Of a stretch of DNA of 43,288 bases, positions 9,007 through 16,805 are shown in pieces. The position numbers and the translations under genes were made by a program. The notes below the pieces were generated by a model that saw only the letters and a program-made list of their open reading frames with translations, was not told the DNA's origin and did not search any database. The first letter of the stretch is position 1. Every line of letters begins with the position of its first letter. The DNA is taken from contig CAXOVY010000033.1 in the NCBI GenBank assembly GCA_964213355.1, forward strand, positions 1 through 43,288, read 5' to 3'. The stretch comes from JBAXAM01 sp964213355 (lineage in GTDB: Bacteria > Pseudomonadota > Gammaproteobacteria > UBA9339).

Positions 9007-9228
9007 ATGAGTAGAATAGTAGAACTGAATCAAAAAGAAACTGCCATTATTTTTGGCGGTATAAACCCTGGGTTAGTAGCACAGTTAATCCCCGTTATTT
9101 TAGGTGTATATCTTACAGCTTGTGAAACATTAAAAGTAAATAAAATAAATAACTCATTTACTAGAAAATTATGTCCATTTACTGATTTCAATGATAAATG
9201 CCGTCCTGACAAGTATATTAGGTGTTAG
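9007..9228 (+). CDS. Small cysteine-rich peptide with double-glycine leader
   Basis: A 73-residue product. The first 18 residues (MSRIVELNQKETAIIFGG) align without a gap to the leader of the gene at 8312-8584, sharing ELNQK and the final GG. The predicted mature peptide of about 55 residues starts with a hydrophobic run (LVAQLIPVILGVYLTAC) and carries four cysteines (TACETL, KLCPF, DKCRP and the C-terminal Cys), enough for two disulphides. GGAGA lies six bases before the ATG. The fold resembles nothing I recognise. Class II bacteriocin/microcin or secreted signal is the likely class. Confidence 0.65.
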   Translation: MSRIVELNQKETAIIFGGINPGLVAQLIPVILGVYLTACETLKVNKINNSFTRKLCPFTDFNDKCRPDKYIRC

Positions 9229-9280
9229 AAAACTGCAGTTGGACCCGTTCTTAGAGAGCCATCCTCGAGTGATCGTGGAT

Positions 9281-10543
9281 TTAGCTCAGTTTAAACTCTT
9301 CGTTTAGCTTTTTTCTAACTGCTACGTTTTTTAGACGCACATATTGTGGTAGACCATTTTTAAATGGTGGATAATCTTCCCCTTGAATGAGCGGCTCCAA
9401 ATATTTACGGCATTCGCTCGTAATATGGAAGCCATCAAGGGTAAGGAAGTTTCGTGGCATTTTCTTTTCGACATTTGCTACTTTTTCTAGCTCTACACAA
9501 TCAATTATCCAGCGATAGGGTTTATCAGCTTTGCGTACAATCGTTACCATTACATTATTTTTACCCTGATGAGCAAATTCAACTGCAGCTTTTCCCAAGG
9601 CATAGGCTTGCTCAACGTCGGTTTTAGAAGCAATATGACGAGCCGCGCGTTGCAGATAGTCAACCACTGCCCAGTGATATTTATAACCAAGATGATGTTT
9701 AATTAATTTGGCGATTAGTGGTGCAGTACCGCCAAGTTGCGTGTTACCAAAGGCATCGCAGCATCCAGTAGTATGTAAAAATTTACCCTCGGTGTTACAT
9801 AGTCCTTCAGAAACTACGATGGCGCAGTTTCCATATTTTTTGACGCAAGCATCAACTCGCATTAAGAATTTTTCTTCCTCAAAAGCTATTTCAGGCGCTA
9901 AAATAATGTGGGGTGCTTCAGAAGGTTTCTCACTAGCCAAACCGGTTGCTGCTGCGGTCCAGCCGGCATGTCGACCCATTACTTCCATCACAAAAATTTT
10001 AGTTGAAGTTGCGGCCATTGAGGCGAGATCATAGCCAGTTTCGCGAATTGATGTGGCGAGATATTTGGCGACTGAACCAAAACCAGGGCAGGTGTCAGTA
10101 AATGGTAGATCGTTATCTATGGTTTTTGGTATCCCAATGCAAATTAAAGGATAGCCCATGATTTGGCTCATTTGCGAAACTTTATGTGCTGTATCTTGCG
10201 AATCACCGCCACCATTATAAAAAAAATAACCAATATTGTGGGCGGCAAAAACTTGTACTAAGCGTTCGTATTCGGCACAATCTTGCTTAAAACAACGCAA
10301 TTTATAGCGACAAGAACCAAAAGCGCCACCAGGAGTATAGCGCAGAGCTGCAATGTCTTTAGCAGTTTCTTTGCTTGTATCAATTAAGTTCTCGGTTAGA
10401 GCGCCGACAATGCCATTTCTACCGGCATAAACCTTAATGCCGTATTTTTTTGCGGTCTCAATTATGCCACAGGCGGTTGAGTTAATGACCGCGGTAACGC
10501 CGCCGGATTGCGCATAAAATGCATTTTTTTTAGTAGTAGCCAT
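9281..10543 (-). CDS. Diphosphate-dependent 6-phosphofructokinase
   Basis: A 420-residue phosphofructokinase of the long bacterial type. It interconverts fructose 6-phosphate and fructose 1,6-bisphosphate in glycolysis. Visible motifs are the nucleotide/PPi loop AQSGGVTAVINS, NGGGDSQDTAHK, the substrate motif PKTIDNDLP with Lys where ATP enzymes usually have Gly, and MEVMGRHAGWTAAA. The Lys in PKTIDND and the Asp in GGGDSQDT are the usual marks of PPi use, which would make the step reversible and save ATP. A perfect AGGAGGA (10554-10548) precedes the ATG. Confidence 0.9.
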   Translation of the reverse strand: MATTKKNAFYAQSGGVTAVINSTACGIIETAKKYGIKVYAGRNGIVGALTENLIDTSKETAKDIAALRYTPGGAFGSCRYKLRCFKQDCAEYERLVQVFAAHNIGYFFYNGGGDSQDTAHKVSQMSQIMGYPLICIGIPKTIDNDLPFTDTCPGFGSVAKYLATSIRETGYDLASMAATSTKIFVMEVMGRHAGWTAAATGLASEKPSEAPHIILAPEIAFEEEKFLMRVDACVKKYGNCAIVVSEGLCNTEGKFLHTTGCCDAFGNTQLGGTAPLIAKLIKHHLGYKYHWAVVDYLQRAARHIASKTDVEQAYALGKAAVEFAHQGKNNVMVTIVRKADKPYRWIIDCVELEKVANVEKKMPRNFLTLDGFHITSECRKYLEPLIQGEDYPPFKNGLPQYVRLKNVAVRKKLNEEFKLS

Positions 10544-10560
10544 ACTATCCTCCTGATTTT

Positions 10561-12120
10561 TTATAAAATATTAATCTCTAAAATTCTAGCAACACTAAAA
10601 CAGCGTGATTCTTTTCTAAGAGTACAAAATCCGTTTAGACCTATAAATTTTTTATCCTGGTAATACATTTCACCGATAGTAAGAGGTTCTATAATGCGTC
10701 TAGTTTTTTCATCGCGGGCTTTTAAATAAGTTATTTCTAGCAATTTTTTATTAGCAATGGCATTTTTTATTAGGGCAATTTTTTGTTCCAGGGGCAATTC
10801 TTTAGTGGCGTGTTGATACTGAAGTTTGGTTAAAAAGTTCACAATGCGATAGTCAATAAAGATATTTTTAGTTGTTATTTTTTTCTTTAGAACCAAACCA
10901 TCTAGGCTGGTGCACCTGCTTAGTGCTACGTACATTTGTCCTGGTGAGAAGGTTATGCCCAAATCCACAATAACATGATCAAAGGTTTTACCTTGGCTTT
11001 TATGTACAGTTAATGCCCACGCGAGGCGCATTGGATATTGGATAAAGCTGCCAATTTTCAGTGTGTTTAATCCATTGGTTTCTTCGTTAATTTCGTATTT
11101 AAAAACATCCCATTCGTGTGGATAAACGCCGACGATTTCCTGGTTTGCCAATTGCACCATGATGACATCAGTGCTGCTTTTTTTATCATGGGTAAAAGCG
11201 GTTATGTGACCAATCGATCCATTGACCCAGCGGCTATCTACGTCATTGTTAACTAGCATTACTTGTGCGCCGACTTTTAATTTTAATTCTTTGTCCGTTG
11301 GAAAGGCTCCTGGCTGAATGTCACCAGCAGTCGTAGCCGTATAAATTTTTTCTTTTTCCTTAATGTTGTTAAGCATCGCATCGTTGAGTTTTTTTACTGC
11401 ATTATTGGTGCCAGTAATGTATACCCAAAATTCATCTTCGCGTGTTTTAAAATCAGGTTGTAGACGCTCGTTTAAGGCTTGGAGATGTTTGGCAGTGACA
11501 GTGTTATTGCGAATCGCATTGAGTAATTCAATAAAATGAGTGTCTGTTTGTCGGTAAATTTTTTCAAACTCGATTAGCTCAAAAGCTGCACCATGTTCAA
11601 TAAAAGCCTTGGCTGAGAAAAAATATGGACTTTGGTAAAAGTTTTTAAAGAAGTGGGCAACGTCGCTTTTTACTACTGGAGGAATTTGATAAAGGTCGCC
11701 GATAAAAATCATTTGTATGCCGCCAAACGGTTCGAGTGGGTAGGGGCCATTAAGTGTTAAAAATCTATTTACACAATCTAAAAGATCCGCCCTTACCATT
11801 GAAATCTCGTCGATAATAATAGTATCGAGAGTTTGTAAGAGTTTTTTTATTTTATTGTTTTTTGAGATTCTTTTAACTTTTTCGACGGTGATATCAATGG
11901 AGAAACCAAAAAAGGAGTGGATCGTTGCGCCATTAATGTTAATTGCAGCAACGCCAGTGGGTGCTAGTACCGCGATCTTTTTTTTAGCATGCTTGCGACA
12001 ATAATGGAGAAAAGTTGATTTGCCGGTACCTGCTTTGCCGAAAATCAGTAAGTTACGTCCCGAGCCTTCAATTAGATCGAGAGCCTGCTTAAATTGGTTG
12101 TTAATTTCGATAGTGTGCAT
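10561..12120 (-). CDS. PIF1-family DNA helicase with C-terminal WYL-like domain
   Basis: A 519-residue superfamily 1B helicase. The order is Walker A GKAGTGKSTFL (about residues 27-37), motif Ia APTGVAAININGATIHSFFG, Walker B DEISMVRADLLD, then GGIQMIFIGDLYQIPPV and the late 2B/motif VI region LAWALTVHKSQGKTFDHV followed by YVALSRCTSLDGL. The last 60 or so residues (ITYLKARDEKTRRIIEPL, then YYQDKKFIGLNGFCTLRKES) look like a WYL domain, as known for some bacterial Pif1 proteins. Such enzymes unwind 5' to 3' and resolve G4 or forked DNA. The gene lies 17 bp from the phosphofructokinase gene, on the same strand. Confidence 0.85.
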   Translation of the reverse strand: MHTIEINNQFKQALDLIEGSGRNLLIFGKAGTGKSTFLHYCRKHAKKKIAVLAPTGVAAININGATIHSFFGFSIDITVEKVKRISKNNKIKKLLQTLDTIIIDEISMVRADLLDCVNRFLTLNGPYPLEPFGGIQMIFIGDLYQIPPVVKSDVAHFFKNFYQSPYFFSAKAFIEHGAAFELIEFEKIYRQTDTHFIELLNAIRNNTVTAKHLQALNERLQPDFKTREDEFWVYITGTNNAVKKLNDAMLNNIKEKEKIYTATTAGDIQPGAFPTDKELKLKVGAQVMLVNNDVDSRWVNGSIGHITAFTHDKKSSTDVIMVQLANQEIVGVYPHEWDVFKYEINEETNGLNTLKIGSFIQYPMRLAWALTVHKSQGKTFDHVIVDLGITFSPGQMYVALSRCTSLDGLVLKKKITTKNIFIDYRIVNFLTKLQYQHATKELPLEQKIALIKNAIANKKLLEITYLKARDEKTRRIIEPLTIGEMYYQDKKFIGLNGFCTLRKESRCFSVARILEINIL

Positions 12121-12142
12121 GACATATTTAGCAACACGAGAT

Positions 12143-12406
12143 TTATGCCATTTTTTTTATTCTAGCATTTAAACGTCTTTTGTGGCGCGCAGCCTTGTTT
12201 TTATCGAGGATTTTTTTTGTGACCATTTTGTCAATTACAGGAATGGACTCTTTTAGTGCTTTCATGGCATCTTCTTTTTTGTTTGCCACGACTGCAGCTT
12301 CAACTCTTTTGATGTAGGTGCGATAGACGGATTTCATGCTCGCATTATGTTTGCGGCGAGTTTCACTTTGAACCGCCCGTTTTTTTGCTGATTTAGTATT
12401 AGCCAC
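12143..12406 (-). CDS. rpsT: 30S ribosomal protein S20
   Basis: An 87-residue basic protein that starts (M)ANTKSAKKRAVQSETRRKH, the diagnostic S20 N-terminus; it binds 16S rRNA early in 30S assembly. The start is a GTG at 12406 with GAGGA upstream, not the ATG eight codons earlier, because the family begins at this Ala. S20 genes often use a weak start codon (UUG in E. coli) linked to self-control, and GTG here fits that pattern. As in E. coli the gene is divergent from the ribF/ileS block. Confidence 0.96.
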   Translation of the reverse strand: MANTKSAKKRAVQSETRRKHNASMKSVYRTYIKRVEAAVVANKKEDAMKALKESIPVIDKMVTKKILDKNKAARHKRRLNARIKKMA

Positions 12407-12485
12407 TTTTGATTCCTCTAAAAATATCACTTAAGTACTAATATGCCTTGATCTTGTTTGGCTGTCAATGGGGAAAGGCTCTAGT

Positions 12486-12830
12486 TTATAACTTAAATAG
12501 TTTCATTAAAACAATGAGTGCGCCTAAACTGCTAACTATCATGCTACCAAGCTTAATGAGCAATTCGTTTTTAGTCGCTTCTATCTTTAACTCCAGTTCT
12601 TTTATGTCGCGCTTTAATTCGGATTTAGCTAGTTCCAAATCCTTTTTGATTAGTTCTAAATCTTTTTTTGTTGCTAGCCTATCCTCTATGGTTTCCGCCA
12701 TGATTTCAGCCTGTACTTCCGCTTGTTTTTCTGGAACACCAACAGCCTTTAGTCTGTTTGCATATTGCAATGTATCAAAGCTTCGTTCGCTACCCATTTT
12801 TATTGCCTCATCAAAAGTAGTTATGTACAT
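12486..12830 (-). CDS. DUF1640-like coiled-coil membrane protein
   Basis: A 114-residue protein. The N-terminal block FDTLQYANRLKAVGVPEKQA followed by EVQAEIMAE fits the DUF1640 (CCDC90-like) family. A long charged coiled coil runs from about residue 50 to 92 (LATKKDLELIKKDLELAKSE and onward), and a C-terminal membrane helix SMIVSSLGALIVLMKLF anchors it. The function is unknown in bacteria, and such genes are often carried by mobile or stress loci. GAGGA lies upstream of the ATG. The opposite-strand ORF is a shadow. Confidence 0.75.
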   Translation of the reverse strand: MYITTFDEAIKMGSERSFDTLQYANRLKAVGVPEKQAEVQAEIMAETIEDRLATKKDLELIKKDLELAKSELKRDIKELELKIEATKNELLIKLGSMIVSSLGALIVLMKLFKL

Positions 12831-12970
12831 TTTTCCTCATTATACATTATTTTTAGGAACATCAATTATAAACCTTTAATAAAATCGAACCTTGAAAGTC
12901 TGTATTCTAACTCCTAATTGTGGTAAAAATAACCCCGTGTTTTTTTAAAGTAATTGATAATGAGTAAATA

Positions 12971-14518
12971 ATGAAAAAAAGCCTGCTTAAATCCACTTTT
13001 GCCTTTTCTTTGATGACAGTTATTTCGCGCATAACGGGGATGGTACGTGAGATGGTTTTTGCTTATTATTTTGGCGCAGTAGCTGGGATGGATGCATTCA
13101 ATGTTGCTTACCGTATTCCTAATTTTTTTCGGGGGTTAGTTGGAGAGGGTGCGTTTTCTCAAAGCTTTGTTCCAGTGTTATCCGAATACCACCAGCAGCG
13201 TGGCGGAGCCGAAGTTAAAACTTTTTTAGGAGCTATGGCTGGAGTAATGCTGGCTGTGCTGTTTATTTTTACGGTGATCGCGGTTTTAATTACGCCGTGG
13301 CTAGTTTATGTTTTTGCTCCAGGTTTTATTCATGATCCAACGCGGTTTGAACTCACAACTGTAATGCTTCGCATAACTTTCCCTTATATTTTATTTATTT
13401 CGCTAACTGCATATGTTAGCGGGATTTTAAATACTTATGGGAAATTTGGCGTTCCAGCGTTTGCCCCGAATTTATTAAACTTAAGCTTAATCGGTGCGGC
13501 TATTTTTTTGGCTCCATATTTTACTCAGCCAGTGGTTGCCTTGGCTTGGGGGATTTTTATTGGCGGGATAGCGCAGCTTTTATTCCAGCTGCCATTTTTA
13601 TATAAATTAAATCTACTGCCAAGGCCGCGTATTGTGTGGCGTGATACAGGCGTAATGCGGGTATTAAAATTAATGGTACCAGCGATATTTGGTGTTTCTG
13701 TCGCGCAAATAAGTTTTCTAGTTGATAACTGTCTGGCTTCATTTTTGCCTGTAGGTAGTATTGCGTGGTTGAATTACTCTAGTCGCTTAGCTTTATTTCC
13801 CTTGGGAGTGTTTGGTGTGGCGATTGCTACTGTAGTGCTACCGTATTTATCGCGTAAACATGCAGCGCAATCACAAGAGGAGTTTTCTGAAGCACTTGAT
13901 TGGGCGCTAAAATTTGTATTAACCATTGCCCTACCAGCGGTGGTTGGCATTGTTATGCTTGCTGGACCAATAGTGATGACGCTGTTTCGATTTAGAGGAG
14001 GTAATTTTACTGATTTTGATGTGTTGATGGTGCGGCGTAGTTTGCTTGGTTTTACAGTTGGTATTCCTGCTTTTATGTTGGTTAAAGTATTAGCCTCGGG
14101 TTTTTATTCACGGCAAAATATTAAAACACCGGTAAAGATCGCGGTTACTGCTGTGCTTGCTAATATTGTACTTGCTACTATTTTAGTTTTTCCGCTAAAG
14201 CATGCTGGGTTGGCATTGGCAACTTCGCTTACATCTTCACTCAATGCTGGGTTATTATTTTGGACTATCAGGCGTGATAAGCATTATCAGCCGGGCAAAG
14301 GTTGGAAAATATTTTGGGTGCAGCTACTGGTCGCTAATGCTGTTTTGGTGCTATTTCTTTGGTTTACTACTGCTGATTTAGCTGTGTGGTTTAGCAGGAG
14401 TTCATTGGCACGCGCGAGTCATTTGGCAATTTTGTGTGCCTTTGCCGTTGTAGTTTATTTGGGATGTTTATGGCTAAGTGGTATGAGATGGCGTGATTTT
14501 ATTTTGCGGGATGGATAA
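12971..14518 (+). CDS. murJ: Lipid II flippase MurJ
   Basis: A 515-residue polytopic membrane protein of the MOP superfamily that flips lipid II to the periplasmic face for peptidoglycan synthesis. The start KSTFAFSLMTVISRITGMVR and the next block AYYFGAVAGMDAFNVAYRIP, followed by NFFRGLVGEGAFSQSFVPVL, are classical MurJ/MviN signatures. About 14 membrane helices are expected. It lies upstream of ribF-ileS with the GNAT and marC genes between, a gammaproteobacterial arrangement. Confidence 0.95.
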   Translation: MKKSLLKSTFAFSLMTVISRITGMVREMVFAYYFGAVAGMDAFNVAYRIPNFFRGLVGEGAFSQSFVPVLSEYHQQRGGAEVKTFLGAMAGVMLAVLFIFTVIAVLITPWLVYVFAPGFIHDPTRFELTTVMLRITFPYILFISLTAYVSGILNTYGKFGVPAFAPNLLNLSLIGAAIFLAPYFTQPVVALAWGIFIGGIAQLLFQLPFLYKLNLLPRPRIVWRDTGVMRVLKLMVPAIFGVSVAQISFLVDNCLASFLPVGSIAWLNYSSRLALFPLGVFGVAIATVVLPYLSRKHAAQSQEEFSEALDWALKFVLTIALPAVVGIVMLAGPIVMTLFRFRGGNFTDFDVLMVRRSLLGFTVGIPAFMLVKVLASGFYSRQNIKTPVKIAVTAVLANIVLATILVFPLKHAGLALATSLTSSLNAGLLFWTIRRDKHYQPGKGWKIFWVQLLVANAVLVLFLWFTTADLAVWFSRSSLARASHLAILCAFAVVVYLGCLWLSGMRWRDFILRDG

Positions 14519-14531
14519 TTTTAAAAGGTTT

Positions 14532-15140
14532 TTACACGGTTCTTGCAATCCAAGTAGCACAACCAGTAAAAATCATTTGCATTGCTACTGCTGTAACTAT
14601 TAATCCGGTAATGCGAATTAGTGGTTCGGTGGCATTTAGCTTTTCAACTGCTCGGTTGATTTGAGAAGAAAGCAGCATACAAACCAAGTTGACCAATACA
14701 GCAATAGTGATACAAATTATAGTTGCTATTGTTCCATGCATCGAGGCAAAAGAAATGGCAGCAGTCATGGTTCCAGGGCCGGCGATTAGCGGGGCTGCAA
14801 GCGGTACCACTGATATATCTTGCGATTTATGATTTTCTTTGTCCTCTTCAAAAAATCTTCCTTTTCTGACTGCGGTTAGGCCTATAATAAAGAGAATAAT
14901 ACCGCCAGCCACACTTAATGAATAAATCTCAACATGAAAAACTCTTACCATTAAAAAATCACCCACGCTGGTTGAGATGGCCAAGATTAAAAATGCTACA
15001 ATGGTGGAGCGTACCGAAATAGAAATGAGCTCTTGGCGTGAATATGCCGGGTGTTTTGAGGCGATAAATAATACTTTGCTTATTGGATTAATTAGAGCCA
15101 AAAAATATAAAGAATTTTCGATGATTTGCGATAGATCCAT
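14532..15140 (-). CDS. MarC/YchE-family membrane protein
   Basis: A 202-residue protein with about six membrane helices. It starts with a MarC-like N-terminus (YFLALINPISKVLFI) and has the central PLAAPLIAGPGTMTAAISF motif. Once linked to multiple antibiotic resistance or amino-acid transport, the family's role is unsettled. It is convergent with murJ, separated by 13 bp, with no clear terminator between them. Confidence 0.85.
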   Translation of the reverse strand: MDLSQIIENSLYFLALINPISKVLFIASKHPAYSRQELISISVRSTIVAFLILAISTSVGDFLMVRVFHVEIYSLSVAGGIILFIIGLTAVRKGRFFEEDKENHKSQDISVVPLAAPLIAGPGTMTAAISFASMHGTIATIICITIAVLVNLVCMLLSSQINRAVEKLNATEPLIRITGLIVTAVAMQMIFTGCATWIARTV

Positions 15141-15234
15141 AGCACGTATTCTCCTCGATCATATTTTTTTGTCAATATATTGAAGGAAAACAGATTTTCC
15201 TGGTTCATCAATTGTTGAGTTCAGCACGATATCC

Positions 15235-15291
15235 GGTAGCCGCATGTGGTACAGACTTGGCAGAGCAGGCTGAAGCGCCTATCAGTCATAA
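15235..15291. repeat. Degenerate REP-like pair
   Basis: GGTAGCCGCA at 15235-15244 and GCAGGCTGAAGCGCCTATC at about 15274-15292 look like the two outer halves of the inverted REP pair seen at 38585-38654, with the middle decayed. It lies in the gap between marC and the acetyltransferase gene. Confidence 0.4.
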
Positions 15292-15354
15292 TATGCTTTA
15301 CTCTAATGATAACCTACGACAAAATGGAGTCGTTATATGCAACGAGGTAGGACC

Positions 15355-15846
15355 ATGATTGATAAATTTACGATTCGATTTGCAACAAAGAAAGATGTGT
15401 CACTGATCAGATCTTTTATTAAAGATCTGGCACATCATCTTAAGTTGACGGAAGATATGGTAACGAAAGATATGTTGCGGGCAAGTCTTTTTGGTAAAAA
15501 CAAGCATGCAGAGGTAATTCTCGGTTATTATAAACAAAAGCCAGTTGGTTTTGCGCTCTTTTTTCACAAATTCTCTACACCTTTAGGTCGTCCTGGGCTT
15601 TATCTGGAAGATTTGTATATTAAGCCCACAATGCGCGGCAAAGGTTTTGGCAAAAGGCTTTTGATTTTTCTGGCTAAGCTTGCTAAAGAACGCAAATGTG
15701 CTAGGTTTGAATGGATAGCATTAAAATCCGATAAGCAAGCAATAAACTTTTATAAAAAAAACATTGGCGCTGAGGCGAAGGATGAGTGGGTGTTATTTAG
15801 ATTGGAAAATAATGCACTTGATAAATTTGCAACAACTCTATTATAG
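15355..15846 (+). CDS. GNAT acetyltransferase (SSAT-like)
   Basis: A 163-residue GNAT-fold enzyme. The acetyl-CoA loop is RGKGFGKRLL, preceded by YLEDLYIKPTMRG, a pattern shared with spermidine/spermine and diamine N-acetyltransferases. The C-terminal NFYKKNIGAEAKDEW is the usual GNAT strand 6-7 region. The ATG at 15355 follows GAGGTAGGACC, a good ribosome-binding site; the TTG/ATG codons upstream are less likely. The substrate cannot be fixed from sequence; a polyamine or diamine is the best guess. Confidence 0.82.
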   Translation: MIDKFTIRFATKKDVSLIRSFIKDLAHHLKLTEDMVTKDMLRASLFGKNKHAEVILGYYKQKPVGFALFFHKFSTPLGRPGLYLEDLYIKPTMRGKGFGKRLLIFLAKLAKERKCARFEWIALKSDKQAINFYKKNIGAEAKDEWVLFRLENNALDKFATTLL

Positions 15847-15858
15847 ATTAACGATTTT

Positions 15859-16803
15859 ATGCGACTCATTCGAGGTTTATATGATTTAAAACAAATTACC
15901 AATGGTTGCGTAGCTACTGTTGGTAATTACGATGGTGTGCATCTTGGGCATCAGCAACTATTGACTCGTCTTAAAGAAAAATCCAAAGAGTTAAAAGTTC
16001 CAGCAGTTGTTATAATTTTTGAGCCACAGCCGGTAGAGTTTTTTACTGGTGACAAATCGCTGCGTTTGACCAGTTTGCGGGAAAAAATACTTCTATTTGC
16101 TCAATATGAGATCGATGCAGTTTTGATTTTAGCTTTTAATGCGCATTTTGTTGGTATGACAGCCAAGCATTTTGCTGAAAAAATTTTGGCTGGAGCGATG
16201 CATGTGCGCTACTTAGTAATTGGCGATGATTTTTCTTTTGGGCATAACCGTGAGGGGAATTTTGCATTACTAAATCAATATGCAGGAGCCTTAGGATTAG
16301 AAGTTGAAAGTATGCCAGCATTTAAGATCGAAGGAGTGCGAGTTAGTAGTTCATTTATTCGTATTGCTTTATTGCAAGGTACTTTAAAAGTTGCGACTAG
16401 ATTTTTGGGAAGACCATATAGAGTTACTGGGCGGGTAGTTCACGGCAGGCAGCTTGGTCGAGATTTGGGTTTTCCGACTGCCAATATCCATTTGGTGCGA
16501 CGTGAATTACCACTCGAAGGTGTCTATGTAGTTAAGGTTTATGACAGCGAAAAAAGCCCTTTGTTTGGTGTTGCTAATATTGGTTTTCGGCCAACAGTCT
16601 CAGGGAAGGATAAATCATTTGAGGTTTATATTTTTAATTTTAATGCCAATATTTATGGCAAAAGAATCGCCATAGAATTTTGCGAAAAAATTCGAGATGA
16701 GCAGAAGTTTGCATCGCTTGAGGAGTTGAAGTTGCAAATTGAAAAAGATGTAAAAACAGCCTCATTGTTATTGCAAACCCCCACTATTTTGCATAATATC
16801 TAG
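15859..16803 (+). CDS. ribF: Bifunctional riboflavin kinase / FAD synthetase
   Basis: A 314-residue enzyme that makes FMN and then FAD. The N-terminal nucleotidyltransferase has TVGNYDGVHLGHQQLL and VIGDDFSFGHNREGNF, and VRVSSSFIRIALLQG closes that half. The C-terminal kinase domain has GRVVHGRQLGRDLGFPTANI and LEGVYVVKV, ending with EFCEKIRDEQKF. Normal length for the family. It is only two bases from ileS, so the two are very likely co-transcribed. Confidence 0.96.
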   Translation: MRLIRGLYDLKQITNGCVATVGNYDGVHLGHQQLLTRLKEKSKELKVPAVVIIFEPQPVEFFTGDKSLRLTSLREKILLFAQYEIDAVLILAFNAHFVGMTAKHFAEKILAGAMHVRYLVIGDDFSFGHNREGNFALLNQYAGALGLEVESMPAFKIEGVRVSSSFIRIALLQGTLKVATRFLGRPYRVTGRVVHGRQLGRDLGFPTANIHLVRRELPLEGVYVVKVYDSEKSPLFGVANIGFRPTVSGKDKSFEVYIFNFNANIYGKRIAIEFCEKIRDEQKFASLEELKLQIEKDVKTASLLLQTPTILHNI

Positions 16804-16805
16804 CT

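Noticed and set aside
12448..12879. 143-codon plus-strand ORF
   Set aside because: Antisense shadow of the DUF1640-like gene, Ser/Phe-rich as expected for the complement of a coiled coil, with no domain.
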